Source of the DNA: Telopea speciosissima
Taxonomy: Eukaryota > Streptophyta > Magnoliopsida > Proteales > Proteaceae
NCBI RefSeq assembly: GCF_018873765.1
Contig: NC_057918.1
Span: 39,595,871 to 39,659,870, forward strand
Length of the DNA: 64,000 nt
Direction: 5' to 3'
The notes beneath the pieces are model-generated. The model was given only the letters and a program-made list of their open reading frames with translations, had not been told where the DNA came from and searched no databases. The translations under genes were made by a program, and so were the position numbers. Positions 1 to 9,610 of the stretch are shown one piece after another. The number at the start of each line of letters is the position of its first letter. Position 1 is the stretch's first letter.

Positions 1-75
1 ATTTCTTGCTATTGGTTTGATATTTAATATGCCAAGCAGACAACGTGTCAATCCATTATAAAAAAAATATACTTT

Positions 76-99
76 TAATAATAATAATAATAATAATAA
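76..99. repeat. (TAA)n microsatellite
   Basis: Run of about eight TAA/ATA trinucleotides in AT-rich DNA near the left edge. No gene is adjacent. Confidence 0.9.
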
Positions 100-109
100 A
101 GGAAAAGAT

Positions 110-371
110 TCTCTTAACCAACTAGGAAAGGTACACTAGCACCTTCTTTCTCTAAAACTCTCCTTTTCACATAAAATGACCTTTCTATACCATATGTACA
201 AAACCATTTCATCACTTCTCATTGGTGCCCTCTCTATGCCGTTCTTTCTCTAAGCCAACCTAAAAGGATAGACTAGCACATTCTTTCTCTAACTCTTCTT
301 CACATAAAATGACCTCTCTATCACCTATGTGCAAAACCATTACGTCACTCCTCATTAATACAGTCTTTATG
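110..371 (+). repeat. Diverged direct duplication, unit about 138 bp
   Basis: Two diverged copies follow each other. Both contain ACTAGCAC, TTCTTTCTCTAA, CACATAAAATGACC and CAAAACCATT in the same order; the first starts near 110 and the second near 248. No coding potential is seen. Confidence 0.75.
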
Positions 372-1768
372 CAACTAATCAAATTTTTTTATTTTTTTTA
401 TTTTTTTAGATAAAGTGCAACTAATCCATCCCAATCCAGGGTTCTATGCTTGGTTAATTTGTCTAATTAAAAGCAAACTCAATGTCTAACGGTGAAATGA
501 ACTATAGCCTATAAATCATAACATTCCACCTAGTTATTATTATTATTATTAATTTTTTTTTTTTATTTTTGATGAGCCACATAGCTATTAAACAACAACA
601 AAATTAAATACTTGTGGGTGAGAAGAAGGTCTTTAATTTCTTACTGGGACGATAGTTGTTTCGATCAATTCCATTGGTATTAATAATTATTAGTATTTTG
701 TGAATTGTGACAAGGGAGTGTGACGTAGTTTAGATTCTAGGTTACCCTAAACTATTTGGTTATAGATTTTGTATTTTAGCCAGCATTAATATTGAGATCT
801 TTCTTGTTTTTTTTTTTTTTTCCTACACCACACAAACAGTGACACAAGGGATTTCCATGTGAAGCTTATTAATGCTTTTGACTTCTAAAGTAAAAAATAC
901 TCAATTTCACGTTCTCTTTATAGCTACTTAATTTCCCCCCGAATTCCACACCCCCACTAATTTCACTTCTTGGTTTCTCATTACAAAATAGAAAATAGTT
1001 TTCCTTTGTCATTAACTACCACTCCTTATCATTCATGGTCTGAAATACTTTTTCAATCGAAAGTTTTGATAGGATTGATGAACAAATTCTCTCTTCATCA
1101 TAGGTGGAGAGAAATTGGATCTTTTCTCATTTTCAACTTGAAGGCATTTCTAACTAAACAATTAATGATGTAGAGGAGATATTGAACGAGTTCCTAAGCC
1201 GGTTAGACCAGCAAAAGTCCACCTAGACTGGTCAGAGATATTAAGTGATATGGGTTGAATTATTTATCAAATCGAAGATCTCGAGGAGCTCTCCAGGTAA
1301 CAAAGCCATAGACATTGTTGTATGCATTTTTTTGGCATTTTTTGCATGTTTTGAAGGCGAAACGGCCCGCCAAAGTTTCAAATTTTAAATTTTGAATTTT
1401 GCTTTCTTCTTCTATAGACAAGCTTTTCTATATTAGGGCTTGTAATGTTTTCTTGGTAATCTACACTTTTGAATAGAAGAAAGTTCTCCATTTTCCGTAT
1501 TTATGCCTACTACGTCAGTTAAACGATCTTATTTATTTATTTTTATGTAATTAATTTGAGTTATGGAAATGGAACGAGACAAAGCCAACCAGCTGGGGCC
1601 CGCAATAGAAAATAGACCCTCTTGACCAAGTTTCCCTAAACACCCATGGTGAAAAAGGAAATCTCATAATCCACGAGTTTTATTGATTTGATAAAACTCC
1701 CAGAAAACTAAGAACATTTTAAACTTTTTACAATAATATAGTCATGAAATATTTATAAGTCTGTTTTT
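372..1768. other. AT-rich sequence without a recognised gene
   Basis: Only short ORFs and poly-T/TTA runs (for example near 530-560 and 800-820) occur here. I recognise no protein, RNA gene or element boundary. Confidence 0.6.
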
Positions 1769-1780
1769 AATTTATTCACA
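1769..1780. repeat. Left copy of 12-bp direct repeat flanking the MULE
   Basis: AATTTATTCACA here is identical to 25269-25280 on the other side of the element. Mutator-type elements make 9-10 bp target duplications. The repeat probably contains that duplication (for example AATTTATTC), but AT-rich ends make the exact border ambiguous by a few bases. Confidence 0.7.
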
Positions 1781-1797
1781 AAAATTTTTTTTTTTGG

Positions 1798-1870
1798 GGA
1801 AAATTTCATGGACACCCCCTGTAAGTATCCAATATGTCATAAACTTACCAAACTTGGTCAAAATGGTAAC
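1798..1870 (+). repeat. MULE left terminal inverted repeat
   Basis: Begins GGAAAATTTCATGGACACC and continues through CCCTGTAAGTATCCAATATG and AAACTTGGTCAAAAT. The same blocks occur in the same order on the opposite strand ending at 25252. About 70 bp match with roughly ten differences. Confidence 0.88.
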
Positions 1871-1908
1871 CTTCCCCCTGCCGTTAAGTAGGGTTACCCT
1901 CCCAAGCT

Positions 1909-2041
1909 AAAATGTCAATTTTACCCTTTTAGTAGCACCTAAAGTAGAAAATGTCAATTTTACCCTCTTAGTGTCATCTAAAGTAGAAAATGTCAATTTT
2001 ACCCTCTTAGTATCACCTAAAGTAGAAAATGTCGATTTTAC
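1909..2041 (+). repeat. Subterminal tandem repeat, 39-bp unit x 3.4
   Basis: Units start at 1909, 1948 and 1987, and a partial one at 2026, each beginning AAAATGTC(A/G)ATTTTA and ending CTAAAGTAG. The array lies about 110 bp inside the left MULE end and has no counterpart inside the right end. Short ORFs across it on the minus strand are repeat translations. Subterminal repeats of this kind can be transposase-binding regions in some DNA transposons; no evidence for that here beyond position. Confidence 0.92.
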
Positions 2042-3877
2042 TAGGGCAAGACTAGATTCTTTCCGTTGGAGTGCGAAGAACAGAACCACTGTGGGCGATT
2101 TCATCTCCGACGATTTCTTCTCCGACGAAATCTTCCAGCTTTGTCGAGAATAAAGTTCTGCGATTTCTTCTCCGGCGACCATTACTTGCAGCAACTCATC
2201 ATCATCCATCTGCAGAAAAGGAAAACAAGAAATTGTAAGTGAACTATTGACCTAGGGTTCCATTAAACTGTTCAATCAAGGTTTTTGTGCTCTGGATTAT
2301 TGGATGTCCATTTGTATTGCATAGTAATCAAATCATTTTGATGTTTAGTGTTAAACATACACAACAAGCTATAACTGTAGATTCCCCTGCTCTGTAGATT
2401 CCCCTTCTCTTTTTCACCTTACTTCCAAGTGACCGGATAATTTTTTCTATACTGTATATTATGTTTCGTTCATTCCATAGGGTTTCACAACACTGTTAAC
2501 ACGGTTTTGGTGGCTAAAGGCTTGATTCACCTCATCTGGATGTAGTAGGAATTTAGTTCACAGTATCGATATTTATTGGTTAGCTCTTGTATAGTCAGGG
2601 ATCATTTTTGTTTACCTAAAAAATATAAAGATGAATCCTTCTAGGTCATGGTGAAGGTCATGAGAAACTTGCGAAGTGAGAGTATGTGATGAGAGGAGAA
2701 CCATGAGAACCTCAACCACGGAGTGAAAAAAGCTTACTATGACTGTGGTCACACTTGTTCTTTTGTAGTGAAATCAATTATTCAAAGGTTCACACAAGTA
2801 TGAACTTATGAACTGTCACTGAACAACATGGCTCCTAAGCAACTGAAACAAAGGGGCAAATCTGTAAAAGGGTGGGGGGAGGGGATGGGGTGAAGAACAG
2901 AGAAATCCTAGTCATTCCATGGCTTAAAGATTCTTATTTGCTTTGATCCTCTTAAAGTGGCTCTCTTTTGAATTTTGATCAACATCCTAACTCATAACCT
3001 TTTCCCTCCTATTTGGAAGAACTGGTCCATTTAAAACCAACAGATGGTCATACACTTCTTATCACCAATGGTAGTTTCATGGAATTAACAAAAGAGGCTG
3101 GGTGGGCATCTGTCCTCATATGGAAGAATGATGAAAAACTTGTTTCATTTGATTAGACTCAAAGATGCAGCAAGAAAAAACATAAAATGCATAGAAATTT
3201 GGATGGATTCTGTTCAATTGGAACAATGGTTAGAGAAACTTCAAGGAATGGCTATGGGATATGTTTTCTTTCCTAATAAATAAACAATTATTTTTTCTGC
3301 TCTTTCAGTCTCTAATAATTAAAAAATATGAATTACTATGCCTATTTGGTGATTGAGCCACACATTCTCCAACATCCTAGTTGTTAACACCATGAATTTT
3401 ATTATGCACCCTAACTTGGTCTTCATGTATTGGTATATGAGTATATGTTATTGTACAATTCTCTCCAGTAGACTTCCTCTCCCCTCCCCCTGGCCTCCAA
3501 GCTATTCATATGCAGCTGATGCAAAACCTCAATGTTTTGAAGTGAAAGGATCAGGCAGCTTGGATGGCTATAATTCAGCTTAAAATGTCAAATTAAAGAG
3601 GTCTTTTTGAGGCAAACAATCTTCTTCCATATCTGTATCTCTTCCCTCTTACATTATTCTTAATCATCTTAATTTTAAGTGCAATACAGAGAGGATTGCA
3701 TAGAATAGGGAGGAAGCTTCTTTACTTGATGATAATGATCTCTTATTTGAAAAAATTAATTTAAAAATCCCATTACTGTCCAACTTTATTGCTGTCCAAC
3801 TTTAAAGACCCCATTACTCAGATAAATTGATATCATTTGTATTGATATTTTCAATTCTATTAATGTTTATTTTGCAG
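2042..3877 (+). other. Leader region and probable 5'-UTR intron of the GRF ORF
   Basis: 2042-2234 is pyrimidine-rich and leader-like (TTCTTCTCCGACGA-type repeats). A good splice donor (ATT|GTAAGTGAAC) lies at 2235, and an acceptor (TTTATTTTGCAG) ends at 3877, seven bases before the GRF start codon. I infer a non-coding first exon and a 1.64-kb intron. Nothing coding is recognised within the intron. Confidence 0.45.
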
Positions 3878-3884
3878 ATAAACA

Positions 3885-4282
3885 ATGTCAAATACCAGTG
3901 TGAATAACAACAATGAGGGTTACTTGATGTATGTGAACTTGAGGTGTTTTTGTAGAAGAAGAGCAGCAGTAAGAATTTCACAGTCTTCAGACAACCCGAG
4001 CAGGCTATACCAATGTTGCACAGAGTATCCTGGAGGAGGTGGCTGCAATTTTTTCTCATGGTGTGAACCTATACAAGGACCAAGAGCAATGACTATGCCC
4101 AGTGACAACCCACAAACAGATGTAGTTGAAAGAATTCCAGACTTACAAAGTATCAAGGAAGACATCCGCAAGACAAAGAATGCACTGAAGCGGATGGAGG
4201 AATTTGAAGAAAACTACTATATAGGGTTAATATTCTAATAGTCTTGGTGGCTGTGATAGTTGTATTGCTTTTGAAGCGGTAA
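3885..4282 (+). CDS. GRF-type zinc-finger protein with C-terminal membrane segment, frameshifted at its end
   Basis: The ORF from ATG 3885 reads 117 aa in frame to 4238. Residues about 19-62 match the GRF zinc-finger pattern: CFC near the start, NPSRLYQCC, then GGGCNFFSWCEP. A charged helical stretch (SIKEDIRKTKNALKRMEEFEE) follows. The reading frame then breaks between 4217 and 4227. In the shifted frame the sequence continues with a hydrophobic run (ILIVLVAVIVVLLL) and stops at 4280-4282. The order GRF finger, short coiled coil, C-terminal membrane anchor is common among small plant GRF proteins, so the break looks like a one-base indel. It lies in the left arm of the MULE, convergent with the transposase. 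Function is unknown; GRF fingers of other proteins bind single-stranded nucleic acid. It may be a captured host gene or an element-borne accessory gene. Confidence 0.75.
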
Positions 4283-5837
4283 TTATAATTTTCAAAGTTT
4301 TTTTAATGATACTCTTTTGGGACAAACAATGCACCTTTATGTATTGATATGGATTTTGTGTCTGCCTTTGGGGAGAATATGGATTAGCTTTAGATCTGAC
4401 AATATGAGATGGAATTTGCCAATGCTGCTCCTATGTTACCCAGGCCAAAAGAATAGGTTTTGTGTTTGCCTAGATAAAAGTAACTGGAATGCTAACAAGT
4501 AATAGCACAAACATGGCCCCTTGATAAAGAAACATTCATTCAAAGAAGCAGACCATAACTAAGAGTCAGCTTTAGGGGAAGAACTAAGGGTGATGCATCT
4601 GAGTAAATATACAAGAGAAGGGACCCGATGTACTTGAGTAGGTGGGGCCAACCACCTTCATCATAGTGATTTGAAGATTGGGAGTCCCTGCTCGAGTGCT
4701 TGGTTAGTGGTTAACTACCATTGTTGTAAGAATTAAAAAGGATGAAATTTGTACATGAGAAACCAATGAGACAGCAATGTGAAAGTAAGTAGTGAGACTG
4801 TGTCAAAGTAATAAAAAGAGATAATTAGGGTGTTGGTGTCAAAGTGGTTTTATAGTAGTTGGACATCTCTCCATCTAATGTCTTAAATCATTTTTCATGT
4901 TTGGTAACGATTTTGATTCCAAATTCACTAGAAATAACTAAAGAATCACATAGGAAGTGTTTCATTGTAGAATTAATCCTGAGAATCAAAATACTCAACC
5001 CAAGGGTAGTCATTTTAGATCTACCCTGGAATCAGACTCTATGCATTTTCTTCACTTTTGAAAACAAATATTCCCTCAGAGAAGTTAAGGAATTTAGTGA
5101 GATTAAAATTGGAGGGTGGGTGGGATTGGAATTGAAACCTGAAAGAGATGTACCACTATCCTAGTTCTATACATTTGTGATTAGAGAGGACCACATTTCA
5201 CATCACTCGGCACATGGTGTCATGTGATATCAAGGCCTTGAAAGCAACTGATATTTTGCCTAATAAAGCAGTTGAAGAGGTATAAATAGTATCCCCATAA
5301 GCTTTTCACTGTTTGGTCTACAGAATTAGAGAAAAAAAGACTGTCAGAGTAATAAAAAAAAGAGAAGAGAAAGTTAAGTTAAAGTTAAAAAAATGGAATC
5401 TCATGGGCCCACTGTCTTGGTATATGTATAAGCCTTAAATCAATAAAAGTGTCAGCAAGGAATCTCAAACCAAGAAGCACTTTTACTTTTTTTAAGTTCT
5501 CCTTGGTTACTGAAACAGGGAGCCTATTAGATGGGTAGCCTTATCCATGTGATTCAGATCACACACACAAAACCATTTAAACCCAACTGTTCCTTCTGGG
5601 TTTCTCTACTTCCTTCTTCTTTGCTCTGTTCTCCTTTTCTGCTGTATCTCTCAATCCTGCTTTTGTATAGAATGAGGAAGATCCAGGCCTTGTGATGAGC
5701 TTCTACAATGACTCATGTCCTTAAGAAAAAGTCATTTTCGGCTCTATGGGTGAGGAATATTTTCCATGACTGCTATTCAGGTGAAACTTGATCTGTATTT
5801 TCTCTTTTTTAATTATCTTCAACTATCACTAACCTGC
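4283..5837. other. MULE interior without a recognised gene
   Basis: No convincing ORF is present. The sequence is AT-rich with scattered short ORFs. 5560-5690 is pyrimidine-rich and leader-like, but the ATG that follows it is closed after seven codons. Confidence 0.5.
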
Positions 5838-6225
5838 AATTATCATTGTAATACAACCACACATGCATAAATCTTGTAAAACCATACATTAATCAACAAG
5901 TTCCATCCACAGTGAGTCATGAAGCATCCTACTGATACACAGATGCATGACATCTGTTCCTCTCCAAGCTCCTCTCCAAGCTCACCAAGACTCCCAAAGA
6001 ATACATAGATGACAGATCCAGCTTCTCTCATGTTTAGCCAGTCCATGTAGGTCTCAGTGCTTGGTTGAAAAAGACTTAGACCATAGTCTTTATCATCTTC
6101 TACAAGGCTGAAAAAGACTTAGACCATAGTCCATGTAGGTCTCCTTGCTTGTCATTGACCTGCAATTTTCATTGTGATACAACCACACATGCAAAAATCT
6201 TACAAAATCATACATTAATCAACAA
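5838..6225 (-). repeat. Direct duplication of intron-like sequence flanking the UGT fragment
   Basis: 5838-5901 and about 6157-6225 are near-identical copies sharing ATACAACCACACATGCA and CATACATTAATCAACAA. On the minus strand both end like an intron 3' end (ATTGCAG followed by GT). A second local duplication (GAAAAAGACTTAGACCATAG at about 6067 and 6111, and AGTCCATGTAGGTCTC twice) shows that the UGT-derived segment has been internally rearranged. Confidence 0.8.
5890..6104 (-). pseudogene. UDP-glycosyltransferase fragment inside the MULE
   Basis: Minus-strand translation gives KDYGLSLFQPST, then MDWLN, GSVIYVFFGSLGELGEE and EEQM, then directly VGCFMTHCGWN. In plant family-1 glycosyltransferases the segment before the PSPG box has the form DWL(x)n GSVxYVxFGS...EEQM, and the PSPG box contains THCGWNS. 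Here the part between EEQM and the THCGWN core is missing (on the order of 70-90 residues in the family), and a four-residue repeat (GELG/EELG) has been added. There is no start, acceptor-binding domain or complete PSPG box, so it cannot be an active enzyme. The nearest pattern I recall is the UGT74/75 group, but I am not sure. Its position between MULE ends suggests a captured host fragment. Confidence 0.78.
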
Positions 6226-6537
6226 AAGATGAAAATTTTGTTTACTTATAAACCAATTCAAACAGGATTGTTCTCCCCCATTGTTTGTTGAATGCAAGAG
6301 TGTGCATCTACTGAATCTATACAATCACTAAGTTCTTTCCCTAAAAGTGTAGATCTTCTGAACCTATTACCATCAACACAAAAAAAATTGGGTCCTAAAA
6401 AAGTTTCACCTTTGAAAATATCACATTCTTAACCTATTTACAACCACCATGTTTAAGAAAAAAACCAAAAAGAAATTTCATCTTGTCCTCTCCTTAGGCT
6501 GTATCATGCAGCACCAGCTGAACCTTCCCTTGTTTTC

Positions 6538-6927
6538 CTAGCTTTTGTCTTTTTTCCATTCATTCCTGGCTGCCATTCTTGCTCTTTTCCTGACTTGATC
6601 AATCATAGAAATTGTAGCAGAGGCTTGAGACCTGGTCACTTTTTGAGAGGCATTCACAATGGCACTCATTTGGCTTATCTACAAAAAGGTTTTACCAAGT
6701 AAGTGATAAAATCCATAGCCTGATTTACTTGAATGAAAATACAAAAAAATTAAGATTTCTTGATCAATGATTACCTGATTGGCTGTTGGTCCCTTTTGGC
6801 AACCCCTACTATTATGGCCTACTTCTTTGCAATGACCACATCTAATAGACTGATTTTTCCTCCTAAACTCTATACAGTCAGGCTCACCCCGTTTCCATCT
6901 CCTGTTGCTTCGAGGTCTACCTGGCTA
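6538..6927 (-). pseudogene. MULE transposase, 3' portion (zinc knuckle and C-terminus)
   Basis: This is the part of the transposase left of the nested retrotransposon. On the minus strand the frame reads PGRPRSNRRWKRGEPDC, then the zinc knuckle CGHCKEVGHNSRGC (C-X2-C-X4-H-X4-C) typical of the C-terminus of plant MuDR-family proteins. A canonical intron (6679-6774, GTAATC...TTGTAG) interrupts it. The last exon reads ISQMSAIVNASQ onward, lysine/arginine-rich, to a TAG at 6538-6540. Deleting 6928-20562 plus one 5-bp target duplication joins this frame exactly to the segment at 20563-20723, giving QPGRPR across the junction. That shows both halves were one gene. Confidence 0.88.
6923..6927. repeat. 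Target-site duplication of LTR retrotransposon, left copy (GGCTA)
   Basis: GGCTA before the LTR end pairs with GGCTG at 20563-20567. One base has diverged. The in-frame repair of the host transposase after removing one copy supports this assignment. Confidence 0.82.
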
Positions 6928-9598
6928 TGTCACGCCCCTATCCCAGATAAGGGATATAATACAATATAAGGGGTGACTAGGACGACGCGTGTCATCCCAT
7001 TAAGCTACCAGGATCACTGACACAGTGTCCCAACGCATAGTCATAACCAATATTAAAGTCATATAATATCAGAGTGCGGAAAGGGAATATTACATTCTAA
7101 AAGATCAATAGTTTTGTGAGAAGCGTATAAAATCAAATAGGTACAAGATGTTCAAAGGGTAAATGATAAATACTGTAATTAATACATTTCCCAAGACCAT
7201 CTAATAACTATCAACAAGGGTATAACAGTAAATGTTTATATATGGGCTTTAAGTCCTAAAATAACAAAAGGGGAATAAGTCCCAAGTATCCTCACGCCGT
7301 AGGTGCAATCGTCACAAGGACACCCGTCACCATGCTCCTCAAACACGGCTTCCTGCTCCTCCGTAGTTGCACCATAATCTAAAAAGTGTGTACACAAGGG
7401 GGTTAGCTCCACTGAGCCAGTGAGGGGATGGGGATGCACAAATACACAATTCATATAGTCCAATGATGCATGCACATGTTAATTTCATTTTTTCATCTAC
7501 CACACAACTAAGTCAGAGGTATATGCTACTATGACAATTCGGGAAGCACTGTGGGTCACTTCCATTCATCACCACAATGAATCCTCAATTGCCACTCGGG
7601 AGCCTACGCCGGACAATGCCACCAAAACATCCCAGTGGCAAGCCCCAATATAACCATCACTACCATGACTGGCTCTCTCTCACACCACAGAATCCGGACT
7701 CTGGTTATCCAACATCTAAACCCCTGTTGGCAAGGGTCGTAGCATAAGGGTACAAAAGTCCTGGCCGTAAGTATACTACATGCAAATCCTATCGTCCCGA
7801 GAGATATTTCGGGCGTATCAACTTTTCATCTGGTTTAGTGCCCGAGTACCAGCACGGCATGGCGCATACAGTTTAATATGACATTCAATCAAAGGTATTA
7901 TATATGTATTCCAGGATTTCAACGCCGGCATTCACCGACACCGTAACCCAATAAGAAATGAAAAGTAACTACAACATCATCATATCAATCATTTAATAAA
8001 GTATGCAATGCACAAACATGCTTAATAAATTATACTAATAGCATGATACATAATGCAAATATTAGTAACAAGCCCAAACAACCAAACCCACTCACCCTTG
8101 GTGTTATATCCCGAAGTTATGAGAGGTCACCGCGGTTAAGTAGCACGTTGCAAAATGGGAGATTAAACTTAATGAAAGAGTGAGAATAGGGTTAATTATG
8201 TCAAAGGGGAGCTTTCCCAAAACGTCCCTCCACAAATTACCTAAGTTGTATACTTTAAAGGTAGGGTAATTTTATGGGTGATTTCATGCCCAGACCTAAG
8301 ACCACATGTAAAACCAACCTTAACAGGGGCTTAAGAAGGGTTCTGCTAGGTGCGATTTTATGGGTGGTTTCACCTTAGATATGAAACCGCACCTAAAACC
8401 AACTTTAAATGAGAGCTTCTTAAGAGGATGGTCTTAGGGTGATTGCAGGGCCGGTTTTTCATAGGTTTTAAAATTGCAGGTAAAACCACATGTCTCCAAA
8501 CCCTAAAATTAAAAGATTCTTTACCAAGGCTTCCATTTCCAAGTAGATTGGAGGAAATGAAACACCAAGAGAGCTTCCTCCTTGGCACATTAGGGTCCTA
8601 AGACCTCATTAGGCCTATGCATCCCAAGGATTCAATAAAGGGATGCAAGGAGAACTTCATTTAGGGCATAATAGGATAGAAATCCTAGGTCTTTCCATTG
8701 GGATGGGATTGGGAGCTTTGAGGATAGCCAAAGGAGTAGGATAGCTCCACCATGATCATGGCCATGAGTTCACATCGATCATTGGGTCTCAAAATAAGCC
8801 CTAGACCGATTCTCTCCCATCTCCCAACCCCAAAATCCAAAATAAAGAAAGAAGGCCTTAAAGGCTTACCTTCCTCAAGGACGTAGTACCCACGTTGAGG
8901 CTTCAAGAAACAAGATCCTCAAGCCCCCTATCAAGCTCCTCCACACCTCTTCTCCCTTCTATTCTTCCTCCACGTTTTAGGCTTGGTGGAGAAGTAATGA
9001 GAAATAAAAGCCCTTTAGTCTATTTAAGGTAAGTGATGCTTTAGGGTCCATTTGGTTGGGTACTAATACAATAAAACCCATTTTTGATCCAACAAGTCAA
9101 ATGGGTCAAGTAGGTTGAATGGGTCAATCCAAGTTAAACGGGTCATTAATCCGAATGGGTACTTTAAGTTAAATGGGTCACCCATTAGTTCTAAATAGGA
9201 AAGAAGTCTATCAAAGGGGTCTATTAAAGGGTGGGGCCCACGTAATAATGGAACACAAGTCCCTCACATGTTTCTCGAGGTAAGTGGGACCCACAAATAA
9301 AATATTTTTAACTCAACTAAAATAGCCCGGGCGGTCCAAATCTCGATCCGTACTTAAGGACACCAAAGAAAAAGGTAAATAAATAAGTCAAAGGCTAGAA
9401 CTTACTTCTCCATTGCCACGGTGCGTCACCCATGACCCCGAATAGTTTCCTTCACAGGCAAACCGGTATCATGGTCAATAATTTTGTAGCTGGGTTTGAC
9501 CATCATCAAGAACAGGTCACCAGTATACATGGCAGCGGTATCTACATGTCAGGTGGGAGAAATAATAATTAATTATGATCTGGGGTGCGGGTATAACA
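6928..9598 (-). repeat. 3' LTR (2671 bp)
   Basis: Plus-strand sequence starts TGTCACGCCCCTATCCCAG and ends GTGCGGGTATAACA. It aligns along its whole length with 17836-20562 and, more distantly, with 14493-17369. In the first 150 bp I count about seven differences from the 5' LTR, all transitions. It contains the hairpin-type repeat block at about 8265-8490. Small ORFs inside (for example 7236-7475) recur in the other LTRs and are not genes. Confidence 0.92.
8265..8490 (-). repeat. Hairpin-type internal repeats in the 3' LTR
   Basis: Degenerate units of the form ATTTTATGGGTG(A/G)TTTCA, then a few bases, then (A/G)TGAAACCGCACCTAAAACC, occur two to three times. GGTTTCA and TGAAACC within a unit are complementary, so each can fold back. 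The same block recurs at about 15890-16110 in the solo LTR and 19170-19400 in the 5' LTR. Confidence 0.7.
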
Positions 9599-9610
9599 TC
9601 CTCCCCACCA
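9599..9610 (-). promoter_or_regulatory. Polypurine tract of the LTR retrotransposon
   Basis: The minus strand reads TGGTGGGGAGGA directly against the 3' LTR start (TGTTATACCC). This is the expected position for the primer of plus-strand DNA synthesis. Confidence 0.75.

Noticed and set aside
7236-7475. A conserved small protein (about 79 aa, minus) repeated at 14859-15098 and 18143-18382
   Set aside because: The three copies lie at the same place in the three LTRs, so the similarity follows from LTR homology. No known domain, and the frames differ by indels.
8370-8588. Conserved minus-strand ORF also seen at 19277-19495
   Set aside because: Again the same LTR position in two copies; it overlaps the hairpin repeat block and is interrupted in the solo LTR.
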